Positions 12,469 through 24,962 of a DNA stretch of 64,000 nucleotides are shown here, one piece after another. How positions within the stretch are numbered: the first letter of the stretch is position 1; each line of letters begins with the position of its first letter. The notes under the pieces are model-generated. The model did not search any database. It was not told where the DNA came from and worked only from the letters and a program-made list of their open reading frames with translations. The translations under genes and the position numbers were made by a program. The DNA is from Henckelia pumila (taxonomy: Eukaryota > Streptophyta > Magnoliopsida > Lamiales > Gesneriaceae): NCBI RefSeq assembly GCF_033568475.1, contig NC_133123.1, forward strand, positions 136,112,242-136,176,241, in the 5' to 3' direction.

Positions 12469-13243
12469 ATTTCTCTACATGCTTGCAATCATCCCCGTGT
12501 ATGTTCTCTAGCTTCTTGAGCCGGACGGCTACTTTCTACCAATTACTCCTGGCTGTGTTCAACATCTTGCAAACTGATTTTGGTCAGAAATCGTGGCGTG
12601 CTTCTATATAGAAGAAATTTTCTGAATACTATTACTCTTTGTTTGCAGTAATTAAGAAGCAGATCAGTAGTCAAATGTTGTATGGTTTAATACTATTTAG
12701 ATCCTTTCTGCCATGAACGGAATTACAAGGTTTTAGTTGCCTAATGCCATTTGGCGTATAAGCTTTCATTTTCGCTGTGGCGTACTGATCCTTCCATAAT
12801 TATCACAAAATTAGCCAAGTGCGAGCCAACTTGGTCAAAGGTCAAGATTAATAGAAGCTTTCACCAAGTCCATGTGTTAGCAAGCTTCTATTTTGTTATT
12901 CTCATAAGCTCTGAACAATCGCACTCGAACATGGCACATACCTCCACTTTGTTATTACCGATATTACTGCAATAGGATAAGCAGCACGCCTGCCGCAGGT
13001 AATGGGAATAATGGGATGCATAGATTGGATTACAATAAAATGTCACCGTGAATAGTCGACCATAACAAGCCAATTATTATGCCTCCAAAATCATTTATAA
13101 ACTGAAAATGCACGCAAAACAACTTCACAAGCCTATTTAATGCAAGCCTGAAAACACAATTTTGGTAACAGTACAATATACAATCCAAAACCTGAATTAT
13201 GAGACACGATGCACCTCCAGTTGGACATCAAAGAAGCAAATGG
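12469..13243. other. Convergent 3' region of WHY2 and phytolongin
   Basis: About 775 bp between the two stop codons, mostly 3' UTR of both genes. Nothing else recognisable. Confidence 0.6.
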
Positions 13244-14086
13244 TCAGCTAATGCACTTTGTGCCATGACATATAAACAACCAAATCACAAAGAGAACAAC
13301 ACAAATTGCAGCATCAATGGCAAGAACAATTCTTACTTGCCTGCACCACTTTTTATGTAGATTTTGGGAACTCGACCTAATCCTTGCTGTGTTCAAATCC
13401 TTCCGCAATGGAGAAGCTAAATCTCTGGCTCCTCCTTGATGGATAGAATCCAGATCTCCCGACTCGACATTCACCACTCTTTCAATGGATCTCCTATGCT
13501 CCTCTATCTCAATATCTCCTCTCACAGAAATTACATGATCCTTCGACGCCTTCTTTTTCTTCTTCTCTTGTTTGTTCAACTTCCCAAGTAAAGGGGCTTT
13601 AGAGGAAGAACCACCTTCAATGTGCTTGTGTTCATTGGTGATATTACAAATTGGTGAAGGAGCATTTTCTGCTGGCCTTAGAGTAACAGTCTCGGAGATA
13701 GAATGAACCAATTGAGAAACAACCGGAAGCAATTGCTCCTGCAGACGGAGTGTGCTGGAATTCATAAAGCCTCTGCTAAAAGAACCACCACCCCTCTTAG
13801 CCACCCTCCTGAATTCATCCCTCAACTTGTTTAGAAACCTTAAAACTCCCGAGTTGCCAACACATTCACTTGCTACCGCAAAATAAACATAAACACCATC
13901 CATCAAGAAACCGAAAGTCCTTCGATCCATGGTTTGAAAATACCATTTGTGATACGGAGGCGTCCTCTCCACGCAGAGTGCAGCCAAATTTTCTATCTCA
14001 TGGTCGCCACCATTATTATATTTGAATAAAAATTGACCACCCTTTGATATGCAGCAATAAGAAACAGAATCTCGAACTGCAGCCAT
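13244..14086 (-). CDS. Phytolongin (longin-domain, SNARE-like membrane protein)
   Basis: Phytolongins are plant R-SNARE relatives of the VAMP7 type whose SNARE coiled coil is replaced by a plant-specific PhyL region; they act in secretory-pathway membranes. A single coding exon of 280 aa. Residues about 7-115 form a longin domain (VSYCCISKGGQFLFKYN, ENLAALCVERTPPYHKWYF, DRRTFGFLMDGVYVYFAVA). A linker rich in Ser, Lys and acidic residues holds KQEKKKKKASKDH. A C-terminal anchor (VRIVLAIDAAICVVLFVIWL) covers about 252-273, with a very short luminal tail. No heptad SNARE motif with a central Arg is seen, which separates it from VAMP72. A likely 5' UTR intron has its donor (AAG/GTAAAC) near 14464, so transcription probably starts near 14590. 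Confidence 0.9.
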   Translation of the reverse strand: MAAVRDSVSYCCISKGGQFLFKYNNGGDHEIENLAALCVERTPPYHKWYFQTMDRRTFGFLMDGVYVYFAVASECVGNSGVLRFLNKLRDEFRRVAKRGGGSFSRGFMNSSTLRLQEQLLPVVSQLVHSISETVTLRPAENAPSPICNITNEHKHIEGGSSSKAPLLGKLNKQEKKKKKASKDHVISVRGDIEIEEHRRSIERVVNVESGDLDSIHQGGARDLASPLRKDLNTARIRSSSQNLHKKWCRQVRIVLAIDAAICVVLFVIWLFICHGTKCIS

Positions 14087-14599
14087 TTGTATGTAGCGAT
14101 AAGATCAAACCCGTCTCAGAAGTCAAATGGGTCGAACATACAAGAAAGACATCGAATTGCCATGAAAGTGAGTGTTGGATTTCAATATATCTTAGATAAA
14201 TTTTTGGTAAAATTGGTGACTGCAGACACGTTAATCACTGAGGCCAAACTCTAGATGGTAGAGAACTGAAATCCGATCGCCTAACTAGCAAAACAATTTG
14301 TCAATTCCCCTCTCTTTAAGTCAATAATGAAGTCTCACAATTTTCTCAGAGACGTGTAGATGAAATCGAACGAGTCAACGGAGCCATCAGCCAATCATCA
14401 CGATTATTTCACAGAAAACCCAATTCAAAAGTTCAAATCTTGGATAAAATCACAGCAAGTTTACCTTAAATTGAAGCTCCGGAGTGTCTGCACTACAGGT
14501 AGGTTTTCCATTACTAATCGGGCAGATATAGTGAATTGAAGAAGTCAGAGGAATGGTGATTTTGGTGGAGCTGCAGAAGAAGACGATGATGGGATCATG

Positions 14600-15460
14600 A
14601 GTGGATTTTACATTGACCCATTCCAAAGTCTTCCGTATTTAAGTAATATAAATAATTTTATCTTCTTTTATTTTTTTAGTGAAAGAATATTTATTCCTAA
14701 TCATGAAATAAATTTTTAGTTGTATTCAAATGCCAATCGAAGAAGCAACTCGTCCATAATCAAGGGACTTTGTCTTTAAATAAGTTATTAAATGATTTAT
14801 AGATCATAAACAGATGATGAATCAGAAGTGGTTAATTTTTTTATTTTTTATTTTTTATTTTTTTGAGAAGAGAAGTGGTTAATTTTTTAGAACACAAATG
14901 AAAAATTAAAAACCAAAATTATGTAGTATTTGATAAATAAATTATTTTAATACTAACTTTTTGTCAAAGTATAACAAATTTTAGATCTCAATCAAATTAA
15001 ACAAATGCTAACTCATAATCTGGTTTAATAAACACACAAAATCTATATTTTTTTAAGCCAATAACCAGTAGTCAATTAATGGTAGGGAGTGTTCGAGTAT
15101 TGAGGTAAATTCTTGGAACACCGACACCACTCACATTACCAAGGGAGAATGAATACCAATGAAACTTCAAACTAGAATAACTTCAAAAATTGTAACTCTT
15201 ATTAAAAACTTTTGAGGCCAACATCAATGAATAAATACCAATATACGAATGGATATTTGCTATTCGTTGAGTTGCTATATTTCTGAAGAGTAATCAAGTA
15301 CACAAGTATAAAACATTTAATATAACAAAATCCACACGGAACGAGTTCATGATTTGTTGCTTCGCCACACCTATGATAAATCCACTTGATTGCGCGAAGC
15401 AAACTCGTGACCAGAGCATTTTTCTATCAAGCATAGTGAGAAAAGCGATGTACACTCGTT
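14600..15460. other. Spacer upstream of phytolongin and downstream of eIF2D
   Basis: AT-rich, with T- and A-rich runs and no coding signal. The part nearest 15460 is eIF2D 3' UTR. Confidence 0.55.
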
Positions 15461-18400
15461 CTATTTTTTGGTCTTGTCAAGAATTTCAATGTATCTCTTT
15501 GAAATCCCGTATTGGTCAACAAGATGTCGTGCAAGATCATCAATGACGCCACCTTGGACCAAAACTTCTAGGCCTTTCTTACCTACAAGCATCAAAACAT
15601 TACTAAGTTCAACAAACTATTCAGACCAAGTTTTACTATGGGAAGTGAAGATGAGAGAGTTAGTAATTATCCATACCAGGAAGCTCTGCCACAGTTGTAC
15701 TACAAGCAAACTTCTTCTGCAGCTCTGAAGCCAATGCCTCAGGGTCTAATAAATACGATTCCAGACCCGAAAGTTTTGTAACTTTTTTGTTGCCTTGCCT
15801 TCGTTCTGTCATTATTTGAATTGGCTTCAAGGAACCTTTGCGAACAACCGAGTCAGTTCCCCTCGTTACTCTGTAATGAGCTTGCATTCGATTGATGAAG
15901 GTTTGTCCTAAATCTTTCTTATGAATCTCGGTAGGATACATCAAACCCTTTTTAATAGCACCCTTGAACAAAGCATCACACAAAGTTGAATCTAAAATCA
16001 CCTTGGACTTGTCTACTTCTTTCACGAGCTTTCCATTTTCAACGTATGCAAAAACAATTTGCGAAGCTTCTGGAGCAGAATACAGTTTCCCCGTGTCTGC
16101 TCCAACGGCAGAAAATATAGGGTTGACATGCACACTTGGCTTATAGAGCTCGGCAACTTCAAGCAATTTATGCAACTGTACTTCACTGGTAACACTTTTA
16201 GTGGATTGGTCATTCTTTTCCACTTTCTTCTTCTCTGGCTTAAAAGATGTGTAGTCAAGGTGATTGCGGTTAATGGAGACCAACATCACCTCCTTTTTAT
16301 GTTTATCTTCCTTCACTGAAATCTGGCAAGCAGTAAAATATACAATAATTGCTAGAGCGCAAGAGATTGAATCGTAAAAGGATTGTTGTCAGAAAAACAA
16401 AAACACTAGAATATTAATGACGAAAGGTTCAAAAGTAATGAATACTTATAGATCTCTGTTTAAAGAGATGTAATGTTTCGCCAAGCTTCTATAACAGAGA
16501 TTTGCAATGCACAAGCATTTTCTCTAGCATAAAATAGAATAGATTTGATCAGAAAATAAAGCTCAAGCGCAACAACTCTGCAAGTGTGCTCTAGCTCAAA
16601 TTAACATTGCTTTACAAGTGAGGCTTAAAGCTCAACTATTCCTTAAAATAAAAATTAGTTTATAAAACACTTGAGCATCACATAAATGATTCATGATATC
16701 ATAAACACAAGGGAATCCACAAAGATTCAATCAATCAAGTAATTTCAGATGTAAACTCTCACCAGTCCAGTAGTAGATTTAGACTGCAGCCACTTGGACA
16801 ATTTCTTGTAAGAGGACTTTTTTATATCAAGTGTAACGCCTGAAGGTCTGCAAGGTAGCACATAACCCGACCTGTAATAGAATAAACAAGCAATTTTTAT
16901 AACTTGTCATACATGATACCTGAAATCAAACAACATATAACAAATTAAAGAATGGCAGGAAAAATAACAGGATGAAAGAAAAAAATTGCCTTTTAAAACA
17001 AAAGGGATTCCATACCTTTTGCTTTCAAATGGTCAAAGGGCTGTAGCATATGGAAAAAAAATCTTTCTAGATTTTGACACAATCAAAAGGAACTACTCCT
17101 CCAAACTGAACAAATACATGTTCATTGAATATGGTAAGAACAGACAAACAACGTCAGCACCAAATCCATCCCCCAACCCCACAAAAAGAAACTACAGTAT
17201 TGCCATGTCTTCATAATAACAAACATCCCAGGTACTTTCACTATATTGAGACTATCATGAAATACAGAAGCTCGCATCTTGATTAGATAATTTGAGAAAC
17301 AGTCACTAAAAACATGGAAATCCTAAAATTAGAAAACAGAGAAAATGAGATAATAATAACATATTCACATTCCTAAACTGAAAATGAACTCTTATCCATC
17401 TACAACACTTAACAGATGATAATCAACCAACACGATATAATATACGCCAAATGAGCAAGTGTTTAAATGTCCAATTACCACAGTGTACTTCCTGGTATTG
17501 GAAGATCTTTATCCTTCACTGTCCCATGCAGAGATTGCAAAAGGCACTTATCCATTAATGAGTCTACTTCCTCCACAGACAGCAAAGGCTGGCTATCCAC
17601 ATTAGATTCTAATCCTGAATCTTTTTCCATCTGCAAATCAGTCATGGCTGTTGTTATTTGTTCACTGGCTTCAGTAGCCACAACAGAATCTTTAGTCAAA
17701 TCAGATTCAAGAACGGGGGAAATTTCATCAAAATCATTGACATCAGTCATATTTTCATTTTCGACATTCCCCTGACCAACTGAGGAATCATCTTCACGTG
17801 AATCAGAAGTCTGTAGTGAAGATAATAAAGCAGGGTCAGCAACTACAACGTCTTCAAAAAATCCAGCATTTGGAACATAACAATTTTCAGATGATTCCCT
17901 GAAAAACCATGAAACAAAAAGGAAACGGGCATCAGATTTATAGTTCTATATGCTATTAGGTCAAATTGCTTAAATGAAGTTTCCCCAGTGTTTTTACCAA
18001 AGTGTATCACGGTAGTAATGACTAATTCTTAATGCCTTTCCACGCAAACCAGCCTTCAGTGCTTCGGTGCTGCTCATCATGGTTGTTCCTACCTGAGCAA
18101 AAACAAATTTCCATAACAAGCTTCTTAGAACAGTTTCAACTGACTTAATCTAAAAAAACACCAATTTATACGACTTACAGCTATTGGAGCTGGATTGCCC
18201 GGAACAACCACAGCCCATGGCTCGCCATCAGAAAATGGCGCAAGACCTTCTTCAGGAATATGGATGCCGGGAAACATCAAATCAGCTCCTCCGAGTATAA
18301 AACGAGAAACTCCACCACCTTTCAGAGCAAAAGTAGGCAACAGATATGGAACCTTCCACAAAGCATATACTGCCGTCAAGTGGGAAAAAGATTGTCAGTG

Positions 18401-21207
18401 AAAGAACTTCATTAAATGATCCAAGAAGGAGATTAACATGCTGAGACAGATATAATTGCAACAAAATAAAATCACAATGAAACTTAAGTACAGTTGTTAA
18501 AGTTTCCAAAATACTTCGTAGTTTTGCAACTAACAAAGTCAATCGCAGAAACTTAAGAGAGATTAATCAGAAAAAAAAAACACGACAAACTTTAACTGGC
18601 AGTATGTTAATTTGCTACTTCTCAAAAGGGAAACAAAATTTGGTAAGCTACAGAAAATGGTATGCCAAAAGCTCCATATCAGGTAATTTATAAAACAGGC
18701 TTCATTTGATCGATGAAACATAACCTATGTAGCACGGATACTGGAAAAAAAAAATTCTGAAGTATCGGACACGGATACGACACGCTGATACGCGTGTCGG
18801 ATACCGCAAAATCCAGGTCGACATTTTTTAAGTTTGACAAGTTGGACATGTTTTGGACACGGCTAGAATACGGTGGGGACACGTTTTCCGGATACGTTGT
18901 TGGCAAAATTGCAAATATTAAAAGTTTTAGGAGTTACATTGAAAAAAATTAAATTTCTGAGGACTAATTAATAAACAATTAAAATGAAATGGGCTTAAAA
19001 TCCCTAAATTAAATAATTAATAGTTCGTTTCTGTTCTTCTGTTCTTTCCTGCTCGGCTCCTCTCATCGTCAATCATCACAGCATCACTCTTTGAAGCTCG
19101 CCGTCCCATCCGCCGTCGCCCGCCGGTTTCTGGCAAGATATTTAAATTATGGTTTTTTATCTCTACAATTTTATTTTTAATACTAAATTTATATAAATCT
19201 ATATATAATATTTATATATTTTTTAATAATTGTCGTCTCCTAGCCGTATCTTATATTTTCAAATTTTGTTGTATCCATGTCGTATTCAATACGATACCCG
19301 TACCCGTACCCGTATCCATGCAACACAGAACATAATTGATGAAAACAAAACCGGCTTTATGTTAAAACAATAACTGATTGAATCCTCCAGTAAATGTCAC
19401 AGACTTCCAATCATCGGTTTAGCATATGAAGTTAGGATCTGGATGAGGAATGTGAAGGTCAGAGACAACTGACTTGATATAGCATCTCCATGATGTCTAT
19501 AACGCAAGATACCAAATCAGTCTTTTCTGAAACAGAAATTTCATGTCAGCTGAACACTACATTCTGTGAGAGTTCTCCCAACTCCACATGTTTGAGGAAG
19601 TGGCGAAACAAAAATGATAGCGGCTCAGATGCAGTCAGCCCTTGGAGCATGTAGCAGATATATTTCAACAAGAGGACAAGATGATATAACACATGCTAAT
19701 TTACGAATACCTGTAGGAAATATTTCTGAGCTCCGTCCATCACTATCATAAAACATGGGACAGTCACCCTCCAGACTGTAAACAAGAACTCGATTTGGGT
19801 ACTTTGATAGAGTTATTTCTACCTATAAGATTGATAATCGAGTCAGTGACATACATACTAGGTCCAGTTTCTAAACAATGGTGTCAAGAGCAACAATTTG
19901 TATCAATTGAATGACACAGGACTTGAGTTTGCCGTCAAAAGTTTCTAACTTATGACCCTCATCATCAATGTAGTAAAATGCTCATTTACCTAAATTCAAT
20001 GTACAAACTGATTATAAGGGTTGATGTTCAATAGAAACCACCACCAAAAAATCACAGTTATCAAGCTCAGGGACATATCAATCAGAGTGGTAAAGTGGTA
20101 ATGGCCTAAATACAGCAGCCAAGCACAAAATTTTTTTAGCCATATTGAATATTTTAAGCCTCGAAAAACATGTATTAAAACTACAGTAACAAAAAACAAT
20201 CATTTGAAATAGATTGTTCAAGGAACAAAAAATATTTCTCTGAGTAGTCAGAAATCCACAGGGAACTGCTAGATTATTCACTTCACTCTGTTACCATAAA
20301 ACCGTTAAATTTAAAGCTTATTAGAAATGAGACTTGGACCTAACTCACCTCAAAAGCTAGCTCAAGAGGTGAGGATTGCCCTTGTCTATATTAAGGGCTC
20401 CCAGTACTATATCCTACCAATGTGGAACAATATTTCAACACACCCCCCACAAGCCCAGGAATGAACATCTGGAGCGTGGAGATATTAACGGGTGATTTAA
20501 ACGCCCAGGAATGAACATCTGGAGCTTGAAGATTGGCCTAATTATAGGCAGCCCAATTATGGGCTGCCCAACACACGGAGGACCTGGGCTCTGATACCGT
20601 ATTAGAAATGAGACTTGGACCTAACTCACCTCAAAAGCTAGCTCAAGAGGTGAGGATTGCCCTTGCCTATATTAAGGGCTCCCAATACTATATCCTACCA
20701 ATGTGGGACAATATTTCAACAAAGCTGTCCAAACAATCGTGGTGCAGCTTAGTAAATAAGGAGGACTTCATATACCCAATGGTTCTATGGTCTTATAGAT
20801 GAGGGAAAAAAAGTTCAAACTTTCCAAATCAATTTCCAATTGAATGTATGCGTGTGTGTGTGTGTGTCAAATGAGACAGCTTCGTGCCAATTTTGATATA
20901 ATAACTGAACCCGGAACTCGGAATCATTATTAGGATTCAGCATTCCATTGAATTTTACTCCAACACGCTCTACTCATTAGATAAGGAATACACTCCTGTC
21001 CTGATGAAAGAAATGATCACAAAGCGAATTAAAAATTTAAAAACGACAGTCATAAATTAAGCAATTAAATACCTTCGGGGGAAGTAAAATATCGATATCA
21101 GTATCTGAGGCGTTAGGGAATCGGTCTCTGATTGCACGTTTGAGTTTCTTGCGGTCTGCCCCCGAGAGCCGCTGCTGTGATTTGGCCTCCGACACCTTCT
21201 TGAACAT
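15461..21207 (-). CDS. eIF2D: Translation initiation factor eIF2D (ligatin)
   Basis: eIF2D delivers tRNA to the ribosomal P site independently of GTP and also helps recycle post-termination 40S subunits. Eight exons join in phase: 21207-21073, 19822-19711, 18369-18179, 18092-17998, 17898-17479, 16871-16763, 16322-15677 and 15582-15461, giving 564 aa (human eIF2D 584). The N-terminus MFKKVSEAKSQQRLSGADRK and the PUA-like part (KVPYLLPTFALKGGGVSRFI, GADLMFPGI, WAVVVPGNPAPIAV) cover about 1-170. An acidic linker follows, then a winged-helix part (MDKCLLQSLHG, SGYVLPCRPSG), an SWIB/MDM2 region (LHKLLEVAELYKPSVHVNPI) and a C-terminal SUI1 domain (KVTKLSGLESYLLDPEALA, VQGGVIDDLARHLVDQYGI). Intron 1 holds a TRIM and intron 2 a hAT-like element. 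No defect is seen in the coding frame. Confidence 0.95.
18724..19328. mobile_element. Non-autonomous DNA transposon (hAT-like) in eIF2D intron 2
   Basis: A 605-bp segment flanked by AACATAA on both sides (18717-18723 and 19329-19335). Extending this by one base gives an 8-bp duplication with one mismatch, as for hAT. The ends are imperfect inverted repeats: CTATGTAGCACGGATAC at the left against CTGTGTTGCATGGATAC read inward from the right (14 of 17). Near both ends are runs of GATAC/GTATC. The middle holds a GC-rich patch (about 19045-19135) unlike the rest. No transposase frame, so it would depend on another copy. Confidence 0.6.
20319..20721 (-). mobile_element. TRIM (miniature LTR retrotransposon), looks whole
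   Basis: A 403-bp element in eIF2D intron 1. Two 122-bp LTRs (20319-20440 and 20600-20721) differ at 3 sites by eye. Target duplication AAGCT sits at 20314-20318 and 20722-20726. On the minus strand the LTR starts TGTTGAAATATTG and ends CTAATA. The PBS (GGTATCAGAGC type, initiator Met tRNA) directly follows the LTR at about 20588-20599. A purine tract GGGGGGTG precedes the other LTR at about 20441-20450. The internal part is only 159 bp and codes for nothing, as usual for TRIMs. The low LTR divergence (about 2.5%) points to insertion within roughly the last one to two million years at common plant rates. Confidence 0.9.
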
Positions 21208-21483
21208 TTTTTCACCCTAATATCCAGCTCCCGGCGTATGTATCTGCTATATCTTCTACGTAAGAAGTCGAAGAGATAGATGTCTGTATCTATGGCGGAA
21301 ACTGAATTGTGGATTCAGTGAGTTTCAGAAGCATAAGGCGGCGCCTCTCTGTTGGCACCGGTCACGTGACACGCCATCAGCCAATGACATTCTTTATTAG
21401 CAATGCAAACCCTGCGGTTATAATTTCTATTGATTTGACCACAAATTTTAATTATACTACCATTTCCCAAAAACATTTATGGA

Positions 21484-22056
21484 TAGAGGTGTTCATCGGT
21501 CAGTTAGGTTAGGTTAGGTTAGGTTAGGTTTTCGATTTTTTATTTCGATTTTTTTGGTTTTTGATTTTAAAAATATATAATTCGATATCCGAACCGTTTT
21601 TCTTCAGTTCGGTTCGATTTTTTACTAAATCGATTCGATTATTTCGGTTTTGAAATAATTATTTTAATTAATATTATAAATATATTTTAAAATATAATAT
21701 GTTATCTTTTAAATGATTTTTTTTGTAAAATATTTAAATTCAAAGTCTAAATGACTTAAATAAACAACAATCAATTAAAAATTATTAAAAATAATTATTT
21801 ATTCACTCCGTATCATCTCATAAAATATATAATGTAAACAATTATATATATATAATTATTAATTTAATAAAATTTCGATTTTTTCGGTCGGTTCGGCTTG
21901 AGATATATAATCCGAAACCGAACCAAATAAATTTTGGTTTTAATTTTTATATCCGAATTTTAAATTTCGGTTTTTGGTTCGGTTCGGTTCGGAGTTTGGT
22001 TTTTCTGGTTTGGATTTTTGATTTTTTCAGTTTTATCCGAAGTTTGAACACCCCTA
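21484..22056. mobile_element. hAT-type MITE rich in GGTTCGG-like runs
   Basis: A 573-bp element upstream of eIF2D. Ends are inverted: TAGAGGTGTTCA at the left, TGAACACCCCTA at the right. Flanks TTTATGGA (21476-21483) and TTTATAGA (22057-22064) form an 8-bp duplication with one mismatch. The inside is low complexity (TTCGGTTCGG, TTCGATTTTTT), including five GTTAG repeats near the left end. No coding sequence. Confidence 0.75.
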
Positions 22057-22449
22057 TTTATAGACAATTCAAACATTCAGTATGAATACTGAATAGAGTC
22101 ATCAATTTGGAATGGATTGTTGGGTTGGTCTGTCCGTCAAACAATTTAGGTGGGTTGGCCCCGCAGGTTGAGATCGGAAGAGGAAGTGTTTTTAAGAAAT
22201 TTGTTGTGAGTTATTTATATATGTATTTTTGTAGTGAAAGTTGTGACAATGCTTTGGCTATGAGTATGAAATTATTTTATTGTGAGGTTTTAGAATTTTT
22301 TATTTATGAAATAATAAATTCAATTAATTTTTTGATTTTTTATTTTTTGATAAGTTGATCCATCTAACCTGTAATCTTCTTTGCGTTGGGTTGGATTGAG
22401 GATTTCTCAACCTACTAGAATGGTGGCTTGCCTCATCCTGTCTTGAGTT

Positions 22450-23250
22450 GGTCCGTTTGACGGCTTTAAGATGATGTTTATCTAAACTTATTAAAAACAG
22501 CTTATAAGCTGTATAAGCTGTGAAATCTTAGTTAAAAAATAAGTTGTTAAAATTTTTGGATAAACTTATTTTAACAAACTTTAAAAAATTAATTTGTTTT
22601 GTATTAGAAGATTTTTTTGCAAAATTATCAAAAATGGTATAGTATCATAAAGGTATTGTAAGTATTATTACACACACATATATATAATTTATCATAAATA
22701 TTAAAGCTATATTAAAAAAATTATTTTATATTTATATTTTTTAAAAATTTATATTCATTGGAAAAAAAATTTAAAAAATAAATATCTAATATTATCTTTA
22801 ATTTGTTCAAATTGAAAATTGCTTTTAAAAAATAAAGTGAAAACATAAAAAATGGAATATAATCTACAATCAAACTAAAACATTTGAGAAAAATAAACAC
22901 GTAATCTTATCAAGAAATTAAATTTTTAAAAAATATCAAACAGTTTGTCAAAATTTGTGGAGGATATAGTGGGCAATTGAAAAGATATAGATGGATAATT
23001 TGGAGAAATAGAATATTAAAATAATATTTTTTTTGAAAAAATTAGAAGGTATTCATGTTTTTTAAAAACAATTTATAAGCTGTCAAATAACTTATTTTGA
23101 CAGATTATAAGTTGTTTTTTTTTAAAAAAAAAAAAAAGTGTGTCCAACAAATTTAAGGAGTTTCTAAGCTCTAAAATAATTTATAAGCTATTTTCAAGAG
23201 TTTAATTATAAGTTCACTCAAACAACTTCTAAGTATGAATAATGTTTGTA
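22450..23250. repeat. Decayed MITE-like region with AGCTTATAAGCT motifs
   Basis: Both ends of this AT-rich tract carry the AGCTTATAAGCTG / TTATAAGCT phrase in opposing context, with CTCAAACAACTT near the right end. This suggests an old inverted-repeat element. Ends and target site are not clear. Confidence 0.35.
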
Positions 23251-23277
23251 TTAATTAGTATATCGGCACATATAGCT

Positions 23278-23278
<1 letters not shown>

Positions 23279-23317
<39 letters not shown>

Positions 23318-23323
23318 CAATAA
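23279..23323. repeat. (AAT)n microsatellite
   Basis: A run of AAT triplets ending in AAC repeats. No gene function. Confidence 0.9.
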
Positions 23324-23576
23324 CATGTCAACAACAACACAAAAACTCTTATGCTATCGTTATGTGATTTCACGTGTCAATTTTATATACAGATTTTCTT
23401 TTGTGTTATTCTTGAAAAATATTAATTTTTATGTCAAAATGTTACTTTTTATTATAAATATGGGCAGTGTGAACCAGTCTCACGGATAAAAATTTATGAG
23501 AGTGTCTCACAAAAGACTTATTCTAATAATAACCGTGTAAAACGAAAAAAAATAAATGTCAAATGGTAAAACCCCG

Positions 23577-23873
23577 TTGGGGGTAGAGGTGTTAAATGAG
23601 TTATGCTTGTCGGGTTACCCCATCTGCTATATAATAGGTGTGATGAGTTGACAATTTTCGAACCAGTCAAAATGACGAGCTGGCTCGGCTCGGCCCGTCT
23701 AATGGTCGGCAGGGTGTAGACCGGCTCGTCCCAACTCGCCAAATTACAAATAAGTAATTCAAGTTGGCCCGTCTCGTCACCTAAAATATGTGGGTTGTGG
23801 TATGATGTTCTCCCGGCCCAATCGATCTATCCGTCCCACCTAATGATATTAAGTTGCGATGGATCATGGATCA
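23577..23873. mobile_element. Left part of an old MITE-like repeat split by the Tekay element
   Basis: The start GGTAGAGGTGTTAAATGAG resembles the GGGGTGTTCA end of hAT-type MITEs. Inside are GGCTCGGCTCGGCCCG and GACCGGCTCGTCC runs. It stops exactly at the GATCA duplication, and the same texture (ATCAACCCGTCCAATTG) goes on right of the second LTR at 34161-34200. The Tekay element therefore inserted into it. Confidence 0.55.
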
Positions 23874-24583
23874 TGTAACACCCGGTATTTTTAAATACGT
23901 AAATCCGCCTGCATAATTAGGATATTTAATTATTTAAATTTATGATTTATGGGTTAAATAATTATGTGAATTATTTTATGCATGATTTAATTTATTTTTT
24001 AAACATTTAACCCATAATTAGTAATTTTTATGATTTTTAGTATTTTTATTATTTGATCGCGTAGACGGGACCGTGGACGGACGAGATGACAACTTTCCAC
24101 CCAAATTATTTTATGAGCCTTTTTAGAGCCTTAAAATATTATTTCGAGTCTTATTATCTCAAAATTTTAAATATTTGATTTTATTTAATTTTAGGGGTCA
24201 TTTTTATCCAAAATTAGTCAAAATATTGACTTTTTAGTATTTTTAAAATTCCCCTAAATTAATAATTCGAGATTGTTATTTTGTTATCAGATTTTTAAAG
24301 TTATAATTAGGAGTTTAAGTTATATATTTAATATTTAAAACCTTTTATATTTAATTACTTAACCTATATTTTATTTAACACAAAAATAAAACCTATTCTA
24401 CCTAAAACCCTATTCTAGCCGATCACTCCAAGCCCCCAGCCGTCACCCCACTGTTCATCATCTTCACCAATCGTTCTTCAGCCCTAAAACTCCATAGGAG
24501 GTCGGTTTCGAAGGTTCAATGCAAGCCAAGGCATTCCGTCGTCGCCCCGTCGTCCCGAAGCCCGTCGTACACGTTTTTAGCTC

Positions 24584-24590
24584 TATAAAT
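24584..24590 (+). promoter_or_regulatory. TATA box of the 5' LTR
   Basis: CTCTATAAATCGG has the plant TATA form and sits between an AT-rich U3 and the GC-rich leader. The same box is in the 3' LTR at 32151-32157. Confidence 0.6.
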
Positions 24591-24962
24591 CGGTATTAAG
24601 GCATGTTTCTATTCACTTTTCAAACCTATATCAGTGTATGTATGCGTGTGGGTGTGTAACATCAGAATTTATCATTTGACAGCAAGCTTTTCGAATTTCC
24701 TTCACTAATGCTCTCGGTTTTGACATGTGTTGGTTCATGCTCACGTTTTTGTCATCCATGGCTTGAAGGGGGCTGCTGGCTAGGTCCTATGGGGTCCCTA
24801 GGATGTCTAGATGAGTCGGCCATGGTTGGGTTGGGGCTAGGAATCACGGCCGATCGGGTTTTCAGAAAGGAAACTGAGGCGCGCAGGCTAGGGTTTTGGT
24901 GGAAGAGGGCTCGGTGTAGGCTAAGGGGGCAGCATGGGGTTCGGGCCAGGGTGTGGTTCGAA

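Noticed and set aside
21504-21530. Interstitial telomere repeat (GTTAG)n
   Set aside because: Plant telomeres are TTTAGGG. The run is part of the low-complexity left end of a MITE.
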